A stretch of DNA of 64,000 nucleotides from an uncultured Oscillospiraceae bacterium (GCA_905234855.1 CAJOIU010000001.1:37040-101039), one strand, 5' to 3'; counted from the stretch's first letter, positions 16,837 through 26,738 are shown. Notes: generated by a model from the letters alone, not told the origin. Numbers and translations: made by a program.

Positions 16837-17426
16837 GCAACACCAAAACCTTCAAAAGCTACAACTTTGTCACAGGCGCGGTGGATGGGACGCTGGCGTA
16901 TGATTTCAGCAATCCCCGGTTTCGTCCGCAGGAGGAGACGCTGGAGCGTCCCCGTCGGCGGCAGCGTCCGCAGCAGCGGGCCGTGCCGCAGGAGCTGGAG
17001 TGGGTGCGGGAGGATTCCCGCGCGGAGACGCAGACCGAGGCCGGCACGCGCACGGCGGCGGGCTTTTCGCCTGTGACGCTCCTCGGAACGGCGGCTGTGG
17101 TCGTGCTTCTCGTCATGGTGCTGCTGGCGCAGATCCGGCTGGTGAGCATCTCGGGAGACGCTGTGGCGCTGGAGGCGCAGATCGCGGAGCTGGAGACCGA
17201 ACGCGATAAGCTGAAGGTGGAATATGAGACGATCTTCAATTTGAAGGACGTGGAGGAATACGCCACCGGCGTTCTCGGCATGCAGGAGCCGCGGGAGGAC
17301 CAGATCTACTATCTGACGAACATCAGCTCGGCCGATAAATGCGTCATCGTCACGCGGGAGCAGACGGATATGTTCTCCCTCGGCGTGGAGGATATCATCC
17401 ATTCCGTGAAGGAATATTTCAGTTGA
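16833..17426 (+). CDS. ftsL: FtsL/septum-formation-initiator-like division protein
   Basis: A 197-residue bitopic membrane protein in the ftsL position of the cluster. A long basic cytoplasmic part (~75 residues) is followed by a single membrane helix (VTLLGTAAVVVLLVMVLL, ~76-95) and an extracellular coiled coil (DAVALEAQIAELETERDKL), which is the FtsL/DivIC plan. Sequence conservation in the family is low, so the name rests on topology and synteny. It probably forms the FtsQLB-type complex with FtsQ encoded at 24644. The longer-than-usual cytoplasmic region is common in Clostridia. Confidence 0.75.
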   Translation: MSNTKTFKSYNFVTGAVDGTLAYDFSNPRFRPQEETLERPRRRQRPQQRAVPQELEWVREDSRAETQTEAGTRTAAGFSPVTLLGTAAVVVLLVMVLLAQIRLVSISGDAVALEAQIAELETERDKLKVEYETIFNLKDVEEYATGVLGMQEPREDQIYYLTNISSADKCVIVTREQTDMFSLGVEDIIHSVKEYFS

Positions 17427-17450
17427 CAAGGGTATTATACTGGATATAGC
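17423..17450 (+). promoter_or_regulatory. Possible internal promoter before spoVD
   Basis: TTGACA (17423-17428) overlaps the ftsL stop codon; after 16 bases TATAGC (17445-17450) could serve as the -10 element. spoVD has its own promoter in Bacillus, but I see no clear sporulation-sigma box here. Confidence 0.35.
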
Positions 17451-17485
17451 AGAAGGCCATCCGTCAACGTCCAAAGGAGTACCCT

Positions 17486-19810
17486 ATGTTGATCAAGCGC
17501 AAGTCGAAAAAAGAACCTGTTTCGCCGAACAGGGTAATGCTTCGCCGCACAACGTTCGTTATGATCGTGTGCGGCATAGCTGCATTTTTAGCGCTCGGCG
17601 TCCGGCTGTTTCAGATCCAGATCCTCGACCACGATATGTATGAGGCGGCGGCGGTGGATCAGCAGCTCCGGGAGACCACCGTGGCCGCGAAGCGCGGCAC
17701 CGTGTATGACCGAAACATGAATATCCTTGCCATGAGCGCCACGGTGTATAATATCTATATCAGCCCGGCGGAGATGGTGATGAACGACGAGGATCCCTCT
17801 GTGATCGCCAGCGGCCTGTCCTCGATCCTCGGGGTGGATTATTACACGATCTACGATAAGACCCAGAACAAGGAGTCGTGGTATTCCACCGTCGCCACCA
17901 AGGTGGACGACGAGACGGCCGAGCTTGTGCGGAAGTTCAAGGAGGACGGTTATCAGACCGTTGACGATAAGGGCAGACCCATCACGAAAAAGATCCAAGG
18001 CGTGAAGATCGAGGAGGCGTCCCGCCGGTTTTATCCCTACAGCAGTCTTGCCTGCCATGTCATCGGCTTCGTGGGGGCGGACGATTACGGCCTTTCCGGG
18101 GTGGAGTATTACTACAATAAGACCCTCGCCGGAACGAACGGGCGCATCGTGCGCGCTACGAACGCTAACGGCACCGATATGCTGTTTACGGATTTTGAGG
18201 ATTACTACGACGCACAGGATGGCCAGAGCGTGGTGCTGACCATCGACGAAACGGTACAGTATTATCTTGAAAAGCATCTGCAGGCCGCGGCGGAGGATTA
18301 TGACCTCCTCAACGGTGCGGCGGGCATCGTGATGGATGTGAAGACCGGCGCGATCCTCGGAATGGCTTCGCTGGACGGCTTCGATCTCAACAATTACGCC
18401 GCGGTGGGGGAGAAGGCGCAGGCCCGCGCCGACGCCGCCCTTGACGAGGATACGAAAAACGCCATCCTGCAGGAGGAGCGGGCAGAGCAATGGCGCAATA
18501 AGGCCATTTCCGAGACCTATGAGCCCGGCTCCACCTTCAAGATCATTACCCTCGCCATGGCGCTGGAATCCGGCGCGGTGACGATGGATTCCAACTTCTA
18601 CTGCGGCGGCAGCATGAACGTCATCGGCCGTGACACGCCGCTGAACTGCTGGAATACCGGCGGACATGGGGATGAAACGCTCACGCAGGCGGTCATGAAC
18701 TCCTGCAATATCGCGTTCGTGAACATAGGCCAGCGCGTCGGCGCCGAGCGTTTTTACGAATATGCCCGCGCTTTCGGTTTTTTCGATAAGACCGGCATCG
18801 ACCTTACGGGCGAATCCGGCAGCATCTGGTGGAGCGAGGACGTGTTCTTCGATCCCGACAACCTCTCGCAGCTCGCGGCGGCCTCCTTCGGTCAGACCTT
18901 CACCATCACGCCGCTGCAGCTCATCACGGCGGTCAGCGCCGTGGCAAACGGCGGCTATCTCATGACGCCGTATATCGTCAGCGAGGTCATCAATGCCGAC
19001 GGCACCGTGGCCGAGCAGCATGAACCCACCGTGGTGCGGCAGGTGGTCAGCGAGGAAACGAGCCGCCTGTGCTGCGAGATCCTCGAGCAGGTCGTGGGGA
19101 ACCCCGCCGGTACGGGTAAAAACGCCTATGTTGCCGGCTACCGCATCGGCGGCAAGACCGGCACCTCGGAAAACGTCGTGTATGAGGCCAATACCGGCAC
19201 GAAGCAGTATATCACCTCCTTCATCGGTATCGCGCCTGCGGATGATCCGCAGGTGGCTGTGCTGGTGCTGCTGGAGAACCCCGGTCCCGATTCCAGCACC
19301 TATGTCAGCGGCGGCCAGATGGCCGCGCCTACCGTGGGCGGCATTATGGCCGATATCCTGCCGGTGGTGGGCGTGGAGCCGGAATACAGCGATGACGAGG
19401 CGGCGTTCGTGGATCGCACGGTGCCGCGGGTGATCGGCAAGACGGTGGCGGAGGCACAGGCCGCCTGCATCGAAAACGGTCTGGAATGCCGGGTCGTCGG
19501 AAACGGCGCCACGGTCACCTCCCAGCTCCCGCGCTCCGGCGCCACGGTGGCGGCAGACAGCGAGATCCTCCTGTACTGCGGCGTGGAGCCGGACACCGAG
19601 CCGGTGGTCATGATCGACCTCACGGCGCTCGACTATGAGACCGCCCGCATCCGCATGGGCTGGTCGGATCTCTACATCAAGGGCGAGGGCGCCATGCTGG
19701 GCGGCTCGACGCTCATCACGAAGCAGAGCGTCGCCACGGGTACGGCGGTGGCGCCGGGGACAGTCGTGACGGTAACGCTGTCCGATTCGAGCAATCTGGG
19801 ACGGTATTGA
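17486..19810 (+). CDS. spoVD: Penicillin-binding transpeptidase with PASTA domains (SpoVD/PBP2-like)
   Basis: A 774-residue class B penicillin-binding protein: an N-terminal membrane helix (~22-42), a dimerisation/pedestal domain (~60-270) and the transpeptidase domain (~290-620). The three catalytic motifs are complete: STFK (Ser ~349), SCN (~406) and KTG (~557). Two C-terminal PASTA segments follow; the first (VPRVIGKTVAEAQ...) is clear and the second is degenerate. PASTA tails occur in SpoVD and in vegetative Pbp2x-type proteins, so whether it serves division, the spore cortex or both cannot be decided. AAAGGAG precedes ATG 17486. Confidence 0.9.
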   Translation: MLIKRKSKKEPVSPNRVMLRRTTFVMIVCGIAAFLALGVRLFQIQILDHDMYEAAAVDQQLRETTVAAKRGTVYDRNMNILAMSATVYNIYISPAEMVMNDEDPSVIASGLSSILGVDYYTIYDKTQNKESWYSTVATKVDDETAELVRKFKEDGYQTVDDKGRPITKKIQGVKIEEASRRFYPYSSLACHVIGFVGADDYGLSGVEYYYNKTLAGTNGRIVRATNANGTDMLFTDFEDYYDAQDGQSVVLTIDETVQYYLEKHLQAAAEDYDLLNGAAGIVMDVKTGAILGMASLDGFDLNNYAAVGEKAQARADAALDEDTKNAILQEERAEQWRNKAISETYEPGSTFKIITLAMALESGAVTMDSNFYCGGSMNVIGRDTPLNCWNTGGHGDETLTQAVMNSCNIAFVNIGQRVGAERFYEYARAFGFFDKTGIDLTGESGSIWWSEDVFFDPDNLSQLAAASFGQTFTITPLQLITAVSAVANGGYLMTPYIVSEVINADGTVAEQHEPTVVRQVVSEETSRLCCEILEQVVGNPAGTGKNAYVAGYRIGGKTGTSENVVYEANTGTKQYITSFIGIAPADDPQVAVLVLLENPGPDSSTYVSGGQMAAPTVGGIMADILPVVGVEPEYSDDEAAFVDRTVPRVIGKTVAEAQAACIENGLECRVVGNGATVTSQLPRSGATVAADSEILLYCGVEPDTEPVVMIDLTALDYETARIRMGWSDLYIKGEGAMLGGSTLITKQSVATGTAVAPGTVVTVTLSDSSNLGRY

Positions 19811-19813
19811 TCT

Positions 19814-21262
19814 ATGAAGCTGAAGGAACTATTGCGCGATATCCCCGTTACGGAGATGTCCGCCGATCCCGAAACGGAGATCGGCGATATACGCTACGAT
19901 TCCCGCGCGGTGGGGCAGGGCGATCTCTTTGTCGCGGTGGAGGGCTACCAATCCGACGGCCATCGCTTTATTCCTATGGCGGCTGAGCGTGGCGCGGCGG
20001 CGGTGCTGTGCCAGAAAAAGCCGGAAACCGATGTGCCGTATATCCTCACACCGAACAGCCGCCGGGCACTGGCGCTCGCTTCCGCGGCGTTTTTCGGCTA
20101 TCCGGCGGAACAGCTCGTTATGATCGGCGTGACCGGCACGAACGGCAAGACGACCTCCACCACCCTCATCAAGCATATGCTGGAGACCTGTACGGGCAAA
20201 AAGGTCGGCCTCATCGGAACTATCGCGAATCTCATCGGCGACGAGGTCGTGGAGACGGCGCGGACGACGCCGGAATCCTATGAGCTGCAGAAGCTCCTGC
20301 GCCGCATGGCGGACGCGGGCTGTGAATACGCGGTGATGGAGGTGTCCTCCCACGCGCTGGTTCTCGACCGGGTGGCAGGCATCCGCTTCAGGGCGGGACT
20401 TTTCACGAATCTGACGCAGGATCATCTGGATTTCCACAAAACCATGAAGGATTATGCCGCGGCGAAATCGCTGCTGTTTACCGTGAGCGACGCGGCGGCT
20501 ATCAATGTGGATGATATCTGGGCGCCGTATATGGGCCAGAGCGCGGATTGCCCGGTGCTGGGCTTTTCCGCCAAGGAGAGGGGCGCGGATCTCTCCGCCT
20601 CGGATATCCGCTATGCGGCGGACGGCGTGTCCTTTACGGCGCATTGCGGCAGCGAGAGCGTGCCGGTCGTCCTTGGCATCCCGGGACAGTTTACCGTGAG
20701 CAACGCCCTGACCGTGCTGGCGGCGGGTATCCTGCTCGACCTCCCGTTGTCGGAGGCGGCGGCCTCGCTCGGTACGGCGCAGGGCGTCAAAGGGCGCGTT
20801 GAGGTCGTTCCCACGCCGGAGGATTATACGGTTGTTATCGATTACGCCCATACGCCGGACGCCCTTGAAAAGGTGCTGAAGACCATGAAGGCGGTGGCGA
20901 AGGGGCGCGTCGTGGCGGTGTTCGGCTGCGGCGGCGACCGGGACGCAACAAAGCGGCCGATCATGGGACGCATCGCGGCGGAAAACGCCGATTTCACCGT
21001 CGTCACGAGCGACAATCCACGCTCGGAACAGCCGGAGGCGATCATTGCGGATATTGTCGCGGGCATGCCGGAGGACGCGCCGAAGCAGGTCATTTGCGAT
21101 CGGCGGGAGGCGATCTTCTGGGCGCTGGCGCATCATGAGCCGGAGGATGTGATCGTGCTGGCCGGCAAGGGGCATGAGACATATCAAGAGATCCGCGGCG
21201 TGAAGAACCACATGGACGAGCGGGAGATCGTGGCGGACTATTTGAACGGAAGCGAGAGATAA
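19814..21262 (+). CDS. murE: UDP-MurNAc-tripeptide synthetase MurE (meso-DAP type)
   Basis: A 482-residue Mur ligase adding the third residue of the peptidoglycan stem. The ATP site is GVTGTNGKTTST (~111-122). The C-terminal domain has TSDNPRSEQP, and the DNPR motif is the recognised determinant for meso-diaminopimelate over lysine, so the cell wall should be mDAP-type. The gene starts three bases after spoVD. murF, which usually follows, is missing; mraY begins instead four bases later. Confidence 0.94.
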   Translation: MKLKELLRDIPVTEMSADPETEIGDIRYDSRAVGQGDLFVAVEGYQSDGHRFIPMAAERGAAAVLCQKKPETDVPYILTPNSRRALALASAAFFGYPAEQLVMIGVTGTNGKTTSTTLIKHMLETCTGKKVGLIGTIANLIGDEVVETARTTPESYELQKLLRRMADAGCEYAVMEVSSHALVLDRVAGIRFRAGLFTNLTQDHLDFHKTMKDYAAAKSLLFTVSDAAAINVDDIWAPYMGQSADCPVLGFSAKERGADLSASDIRYAADGVSFTAHCGSESVPVVLGIPGQFTVSNALTVLAAGILLDLPLSEAAASLGTAQGVKGRVEVVPTPEDYTVVIDYAHTPDALEKVLKTMKAVAKGRVVAVFGCGGDRDATKRPIMGRIAAENADFTVVTSDNPRSEQPEAIIADIVAGMPEDAPKQVICDRREAIFWALAHHEPEDVIVLAGKGHETYQEIRGVKNHMDEREIVADYLNGSER

Positions 21263-21266
21263 GAGC

Positions 21267-22280
21267 ATGACGGTAAGACTGATGATCGCGTTTGTGCTGG
21301 CGTTTGCCGTTGCGGCGCTGGTGGGGAAGTTCTATGTGCCGTGGCTGCGGAAGATCAAGGCCGGACAGGAGATCCTCGATGTGGGTCCGAACTGGCATAA
21401 ATCGAAGGCGGGCACGCCTACGATGGGCGGCGTGATCTTTATCGCGGCAACGGCGGTATCGGTTCTGACGGTGGGGATCCCCGATCTTCGGGAGGGCTCC
21501 CGCGGTGCGCTGTTCGTGCTGCTGTTTTCCCTCTTTTTCGGAGCGATCGGGTTTCTGGACGATTATGAGAAGCTCAAGAAGAAGCAGAATCTCGGTCTGT
21601 CCGCCCGGGCGAAGTTTCTTCTCCAGCTTGCCGTAGCGCTTGTGCTGCTGTATCTGCTGCGTCTTGAGGGCTATCTCACGCCCCACCTCTATGTCCCGTT
21701 CTGGAATGTAACGCTGTGGCTCCCGGAATGGCTGTATTTCGTGCTGGCTGCGTTTATTATTGTCGGAACGGTCAATGCCGTGAATCTGACGGACGGCCTG
21801 GACGGCCTTGCTGCCAGCGTCACGATCCCGGTCTTTGTCTGCTATACGGCGGTGGCCTTCTGCTGGGGGATGCATTTTTCCTCCATGGGCGTCTTCTCCG
21901 CGGCGCTGACGGGCGGCCTCTTTGGCTTTCTGCTGTATAACTTCTATCCCGCCAAGTGCTTTATGGGGGATACGGGCAGCCTGTTTCTCGGCGGCGCCGT
22001 CTGCGGGACGGCCTTTGCGCTGGATATGCCCCTCATCCTCATTCCTCTCGGCATCATCTACATCGTCGAGGCGCTTTCCGATATCATTCAGGTAGGGTAT
22101 TTCAAGCTCAGCCACGGCAAGCGCGTTTTCAAAATGGCGCCGATCCACCATCACATGGAAATGGGCGGCTGGTTCGGGCATAAATGGACGGAAAAGCAGA
22201 TCGTGACGCTGTTTGCCGGGATCACGCTGGTGTTTGCGGTGATCGCGTTTTTCGGCTGCAAGGATCGCTTTGCATTCTGA
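21267..22280 (+). CDS. mraY: Phospho-MurNAc-pentapeptide transferase MraY
   Basis: A 337-residue polytopic membrane enzyme (about ten helices) that makes lipid I. Conserved elements include KAGTPTMGG (~48), the DD motif FLDDYEK (~100), VNLTDGLDGLA (~173), the FMGDTGS loop (~231) and the late MAPIHHHMEMGGW. Length is normal for Firmicutes. It lies between murE and ftsW with neither murF nor murD adjacent. Confidence 0.95.
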   Translation: MTVRLMIAFVLAFAVAALVGKFYVPWLRKIKAGQEILDVGPNWHKSKAGTPTMGGVIFIAATAVSVLTVGIPDLREGSRGALFVLLFSLFFGAIGFLDDYEKLKKKQNLGLSARAKFLLQLAVALVLLYLLRLEGYLTPHLYVPFWNVTLWLPEWLYFVLAAFIIVGTVNAVNLTDGLDGLAASVTIPVFVCYTAVAFCWGMHFSSMGVFSAALTGGLFGFLLYNFYPAKCFMGDTGSLFLGGAVCGTAFALDMPLILIPLGIIYIVEALSDIIQVGYFKLSHGKRVFKMAPIHHHMEMGGWFGHKWTEKQIVTLFAGITLVFAVIAFFGCKDRFAF

Positions 22281-22315
22281 TCTTTAGATCGCTCTCGGAA
22301 GGGAAGGTGACGGCT

Positions 22316-23485
22316 TTGCCGGCAAACAGTCAAAACGCCATAAGCTATGAAAGCACGCGGCTGGCCGATTATCGCTATGACGATTCCATCGACCGCGGTT
22401 CCGCGGACGTGCCGCTGACGCTGCTGACGCTGCTGCTCCTCACCATCGGCGTCGTGATGGTGCTTTCCGCGAGCTATGCCCGCGCCTATTACACTATGGA
22501 AGGGAACGCCACCTATTATTTCGTGCGTCAGGCGCTGTTCGCGCTGTGCGGTGTGGGTGTGATGTTCGTCTGCTCCCGGTTCCCCATGGGCTTCTATCGC
22601 CGCGCCTCCGGCATGCTGATGCTCATCTCCATCGTGCTGCTGGCGCTGGTGCTTGTGATCGGCACCGTGGGCAACAACGCCCGGCGCTGGATCAACCTCG
22701 GCTTCACGACGTTCCAGCCCTCGGAGCTTACGAAGATCGGCGTCGTGATGTATTTCTCGCTCATGATCTGCCGCGCGAAGGATCAGATGAAGACCTTCCG
22801 CTACGGCATCCTGCCCTTTGCGGGCATTCTGGGCGTCATTTGCGTGCTGCTGGCGCTGGAGCCGCATATGTCCGCCATCATCATCATCGTTGCGGTGGGA
22901 CTCGTGCTGCTGTTCGTTGGCGGCGTGCAGCTTCGCTGGTTCATTGGCGGCGGCCTCGGCCTTGCCGCGCTGATGGGGTTTGCCTATGCGGCCTTCGGCT
23001 ATGTCCGTGACCGCATCACCGCATGGCAGAATCCGTTTCTTGACGCTTCGGATACCGGCTATCAGATCGTGCAGTCGCTCTACTCCATCGGCTCCGGCGG
23101 TCTGCTGGGGCTGGGGCTCGGCAATTCCCGACAGAAGTATCTTTATCTGCCGGAGGAGCATAACGACTACATCTTTTCCATCGTTTGCGAGGAGCTGGGG
23201 TTCATCGGCGCGATCCTGATCCTCGCGCTGTTTGCGCTGCTGATCGTCCGGGGCTACTGGATCGCCATGCATGCCCGGGACAAATACAGCCTGCTCGTAG
23301 GCGTCGGCATCACGACGCAGCTTGCGCTGCAGGTGCTCATGAATATCGCCGTCTGTACCAACAGTATCCCCTGCACCGGCATTTCGCTGCCGCTCTTCAG
23401 CTATGGCGGCACGGCGCTGCTGCTGCAGCTCGCGGAGATCGGCATACTGCTGTCCATATCACGAGATATACCGGAGAAGACATAG
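22316..23485 (+). CDS. ftsW: Cell-division SEDS glycosyltransferase FtsW
   Basis: A SEDS-family membrane protein (~389 residues, about ten helices) that polymerises lipid II with a partner class B PBP, here probably the product at 17486. Family signatures are ARRWINLG-FTTFQPSELTK mid-protein and LPEEHNDYIFSIVCEELGF late in the protein. The frame is open back into mraY. I chose TTG 22316 because AAGGTGA at 22304-22310 sits five bases upstream; GTG 22307 is the alternative. It could equally be named SpoVE; the dcw position favours FtsW. murG starts directly after. Confidence 0.88.
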   Translation: MPANSQNAISYESTRLADYRYDDSIDRGSADVPLTLLTLLLLTIGVVMVLSASYARAYYTMEGNATYYFVRQALFALCGVGVMFVCSRFPMGFYRRASGMLMLISIVLLALVLVIGTVGNNARRWINLGFTTFQPSELTKIGVVMYFSLMICRAKDQMKTFRYGILPFAGILGVICVLLALEPHMSAIIIIVAVGLVLLFVGGVQLRWFIGGGLGLAALMGFAYAAFGYVRDRITAWQNPFLDASDTGYQIVQSLYSIGSGGLLGLGLGNSRQKYLYLPEEHNDYIFSIVCEELGFIGAILILALFALLIVRGYWIAMHARDKYSLLVGVGITTQLALQVLMNIAVCTNSIPCTGISLPLFSYGGTALLLQLAEIGILLSISRDIPEKT

Positions 23486-23486
23486 C

Positions 23487-24608
23487 ATGAGGATCGTATT
23501 TACCTGCGGCGGTACCGCCGGGCATATCAATCCGGCGATCGGCGTGGCCGGTCGGATCCGGGAGCTCATCCCCGACGTCGAGATCCTGTTCGTCGGCGCG
23601 GAGGGGCATATGGAAACGGAGCTCGTTCCCCGGGAGGGCTACGCCCTCGAAACGGTGCGGATCGAGGGCTTCCAGCGGAGCATGAAGCCAAAGATGCTTA
23701 TGAAAAATCTGCGTACCCTTGGCCTCGTGGCAGAGGCATCCGCCAAGGCTCGGCGCATTTTGAAGGACTTCCGCCCGGATGTGGCGGTAGGTACGGGCGG
23801 CTATGTGTGCTATCCCGTTCTGAAGGCTGCCGCCTCGCTGGGCATCCCCACGGCGGTGCATGAATCGAACGCTGTTCCGGGACTCACGACCCGGCTGCTG
23901 GAAAAAAAGATGTCGCGTATCATGGTGGGGTTCGAGGAGAGCCGCGCCTTATACAAAGACCCGTCCCGGGTGGAGCTGACGGGAACGCCGGTCCGCGTGG
24001 CATTCCGCGGTGCGGAGAAGGCGCGCGCCCGCCGGGAGCTGGGACTGCCCGCCTCGGAGCCGGTGGTGCTGGCGGTGTTCGGTTCCCTCGGCGCGGGCTA
24101 TATGAACGAGCGGATGGAGGAATTTATCCGCCGGATGGGCAGCGAGGCGGGATTCCGACTGATTTATGCCACCGGCAAGCGATATTATGACGAGGTGCAG
24201 GAAACGCTCACGCGCTACGGGCTCCGCTCCCCGAAGATCGACGTGCGGGAGTATATCTACGATATGCCCAAGGTCATGGCTGCGGCGGACGTGATCCTAT
24301 GCCGCGCCGGCGCTTCCACGATCAGCGAGCTGACGTATCTCGGCAAGCCAGCCGTGATCGTGCCCAGCCCCAATGTCGTGAACCATCATCAGGAGAAAAA
24401 CGCTTCCGTCCTTGCGGAGGCCGGAGCGGCGCGGATGCTGCTGGAGCAGCATTTCGACGGCGACGAGCTCTATGACTGCGTTACGGAGCTGCTTTTTGAT
24501 CCCCAGAAGCTTGAGGATATGCGCCGCGCCTGCGCCGCCATGGGCGTGCGGGACGCCACCGACCGCATCGCCTCCATCGTGCTGGGACTGGCGGATGAGG
24601 GAGCCTGA
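23487..24608 (+). CDS. murG: UDP-GlcNAc:lipid I N-acetylglucosaminyltransferase MurG
   Basis: A 373-residue GT28 enzyme converting lipid I to lipid II at the inner membrane face. The N-terminal glycine loop GGTAGHINPAI (~9-19) and the C-terminal donor-binding CRAGASTISEL segment (~270) are both intact, and HESNAVPG is the mid-domain signature. It starts two bases after the ftsW stop; a longer frame upstream (from 23403) lies inside ftsW and is not supported. Confidence 0.95.
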   Translation: MRIVFTCGGTAGHINPAIGVAGRIRELIPDVEILFVGAEGHMETELVPREGYALETVRIEGFQRSMKPKMLMKNLRTLGLVAEASAKARRILKDFRPDVAVGTGGYVCYPVLKAAASLGIPTAVHESNAVPGLTTRLLEKKMSRIMVGFEESRALYKDPSRVELTGTPVRVAFRGAEKARARRELGLPASEPVVLAVFGSLGAGYMNERMEEFIRRMGSEAGFRLIYATGKRYYDEVQETLTRYGLRSPKIDVREYIYDMPKVMAAADVILCRAGASTISELTYLGKPAVIVPSPNVVNHHQEKNASVLAEAGAARMLLEQHFDGDELYDCVTELLFDPQKLEDMRRACAAMGVRDATDRIASIVLGLADEGA

Positions 24609-24643
24609 GGCTCCGGGAACCAAAGAAAATCGAGGTATCACCA

Positions 24644-25402
24644 TTGGCAAAATATGACCGATACGGCGCGGCGCGGCCGAAGAAAAAACGGCGCTCCTTC
24701 TTCGCGCCGCTGTCTTTTCTGCTGGTCGTCGCGGCCATCGTTTTCGGCATGGGCGTGTTTTTCCGCGTGCAGACCATCGAGGTCTCCGGCACGGTGTCCT
24801 ATACGGACGAGCAGATCATCGAGGCCTCCGGCATCGACGTGGGGGACAACCTGTTTTTCATCAACCGTTCCTCGGCCTCGAGCCGCATTTTCAGCCGGCT
24901 GTCCTATGTGGAGGCGGCCAGTATCGAGCGCATCCTCCCCAATAAGATCGTTATCACGGTAGAGGAGAGCTACGCCCTTGCCTATGTGGACTGGGAGGGG
25001 CAGCGCTGGATGATGACGGGAAGCTGCAAGATGCTCGGCAGCGCGTCGCCGGAGGAAACGGAGGGGCTCATCCATATCCTCCATGTGATCCCCCTGTCCC
25101 CCAAGGCTGGGGAGACCATGACCGTGGACGCGGCGGACGGTCTCAAGCTGACCTATCTGCAGACGCTCCTGCATGCCATGCAGCTCGGCGGCATGACTTC
25201 GGATGTGAGCGAGCTGGATATGGACAACCCTGCGAATCCCACCTTCCGCTATCTCGACCGCTTCACCGTGAAGATGGGGCCGAACGAGAACACGGAGTAT
25301 AAGCTTCGGATGCTCATGGGTGCCGTTTCCCAGATGGAGAGCGACCTTACGGGAACCGTCGATCTCTCGGAGGGTACGGCGGTGCATGTGAGTCCCGACT
25401 GA
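24644..25402 (+). CDS. ftsQ: Cell-division protein FtsQ/DivIB
   Basis: A 252-residue bitopic division protein: a basic cytoplasmic N-terminus (KYDRYGAARPKKKRR), one membrane helix (~24-43), then a POTRA domain beginning VQTIEVSGTVSYTDEQIIEA and an FtsQ domain. It anchors the FtsQLB complex at the septum. The start is TTG 24644, supported by GAGGT at 24632-24636 seven bases upstream; no ATG fits. It closes the first part of the cluster before the separate ftsZ promoter. Confidence 0.88.
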   Translation: MAKYDRYGAARPKKKRRSFFAPLSFLLVVAAIVFGMGVFFRVQTIEVSGTVSYTDEQIIEASGIDVGDNLFFINRSSASSRIFSRLSYVEAASIERILPNKIVITVEESYALAYVDWEGQRWMMTGSCKMLGSASPEETEGLIHILHVIPLSPKAGETMTVDAADGLKLTYLQTLLHAMQLGGMTSDVSELDMDNPANPTFRYLDRFTVKMGPNENTEYKLRMLMGAVSQMESDLTGTVDLSEGTAVHVSPD

Positions 25403-25449
25403 TTTTTGCCGGAAACCTGCAATTTACATAATATTTTTTGAAGAAACTA

Positions 25450-25478
25450 TTGACCTGTCAGAGATTTCGTAATAAAAT
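25450..25478 (+). promoter_or_regulatory. Promoter of ftsZ
   Basis: TTGACC (25450-25455), 17 bases, TAAAAT (25473-25478) in an AT-rich 133-base gap. It would give ftsZ its own supply independent of the mraZ promoter, as is usual for this highly expressed gene. Confidence 0.75.
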
Positions 25479-25535
25479 GTAACATATGTAATCTGGACGG
25501 GAACGCCGTTTATGAATATACGGGAGGCAAAAGAC

Positions 25536-26687
25536 ATGGCAAATGCACCAATCCTTGAATCTGGCCCGGAGAATGTTGTCACGCTGAAGGTCGTAGGCAT
25601 CGGCGGTGCGGGCGGCAATGTCGTCAATAGAATGATAAGCGCCGGCACGAGCGGCGCGGAGTTTATCGCGGTGAACACCGATCGGCAGGCGCTGTCGATG
25701 TCTACCGCGGATCAGAAGATCCAGATCGGTGAAAAGCTCACCCACGGTCAGGGCGCGGGCAGCGACCCTAACGTCGGCAGCAAGGCCGCCGAGGAGAGCC
25801 GTAATGAGATCGCCAAGGCTCTTGAGGGCACAGATATGGTGTTCATCACCGCCGGTATGGGCGGCGGCACCGGCACGGGCGCGGGGCCTGTTGTGGCAGA
25901 TATCGCCCGCGAGGCGGGCATCCTCACCGTCGGGGTCGTCACGAAACCCTTCGGTTTCGAGGGCAAGAAGCGCATGACGCAGGCGATGAACGGCATCGAG
26001 GAGCTGCTCGGCAAGGTGGACAGCCTTCTTGTCATCCCGAACGACCGGCTGAAATATGCCACCGATCAGAAGGTGACCTTCGCCAACGCCTTTGAGATCG
26101 CCGACGAGGTTCTGCATCAGGCCGTCACCAGTATTTCCGGCCTCATCAAAAACACCGGCTTCATCAACCTCGACTTCGCGGACGTCTGCACCATCATGCG
26201 CGGCGCGGGCTTCGCCCATATGGGCGTCGGCCATGCCGTCGGCAAGGGAAAAGCGGAGGACGCGGCGCAGATGGCCATTTCGAGTCCCTTGATGGAGACC
26301 TCCATCAACGGCGCACGGGGCGTTCTCATCAACATCACCGGCTCCGAGGATATGGGACTGGAGGATGTCGAGGTCGCGGCCAATCTCGTGCAGGCGGCCG
26401 CCCATCCGGACGCGAACATCATCTTCGGCGCGAGCTTCGATAACACCATGGAGGATGAGATCCGCGTGATCGTCATCGCCACCGGCTTTGATGAAGACAG
26501 CCCCACCGCGAAGGCGGTCTCCACTTCCGCGGCACCCGCTGCGCCCGCCCCGGTGGAGGATAAGAAGGAGAACCTCTTCTCCGCCGCCAGCGAGATGGCG
26601 TCCGAGGCTTCCAAGCCTGCCGCTCCTGCAGAGCCGGAGGAGGAAGACCCCTTCGACAGTATCTTCAAGATCTTCAACTCCAAGTAA
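25536..26687 (+). CDS. ftsZ: Cell-division protein FtsZ
   Basis: A 383-residue tubulin homologue that forms the Z ring. It has the N-terminal [11 protein letters not shown] loop, the tubulin signature [10 protein letters not shown] (near residue 109) and the NxDxxD-type region NTDRQAL. The C-terminal linker is Ala/Pro/Glu-rich and the tail ends [15 protein letters not shown] rather than the common IPxFLR-type peptide. ATG 25536 is chosen because GGGAGG at 25522-25527 fits it; an in-frame ATG at 25512 has no ribosome binding site. ftsA is not nearby, so another membrane tether (for example SepF) is likely. Confidence 0.96.
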   Translation: MANAPILESGPENVVTLKVVGIGGAGGNVVNRMISAGTSGAEFIAVNTDRQALSMSTADQKIQIGEKLTHGQGAGSDPNVGSKAAEESRNEIAKALEGTDMVFITAGMGGGTGTGAGPVVADIAREAGILTVGVVTKPFGFEGKKRMTQAMNGIEELLGKVDSLLVIPNDRLKYATDQKVTFANAFEIADEVLHQAVTSISGLIKNTGFINLDFADVCTIMRGAGFAHMGVGHAVGKGKAEDAAQMAISSPLMETSINGARGVLINITGSEDMGLEDVEVAANLVQAAAHPDANIIFGASFDNTMEDEIRVIVIATGFDEDSPTAKAVSTSAAPAAPAPVEDKKENLFSAASEMASEASKPAAPAEPEEEDPFDSIFKIFNSK

Positions 26688-26705
26688 ATACGGCGATATA
26701 ACAGA

Positions 26706-26738
26706 GACCCGGCTGCCGCGGCAGCCGGGTCGTTTTGT
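26706..26738. terminator. Terminator between convergent ftsZ and symporter genes
   Basis: A perfect 26-base palindrome (26706-26731; arms of 12 bases, GACCCGGCTGCC and its complement) followed by GTTTTGT on the plus strand. It can serve ftsZ and, less well, the convergent gene that ends at 26757. Confidence 0.8.
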
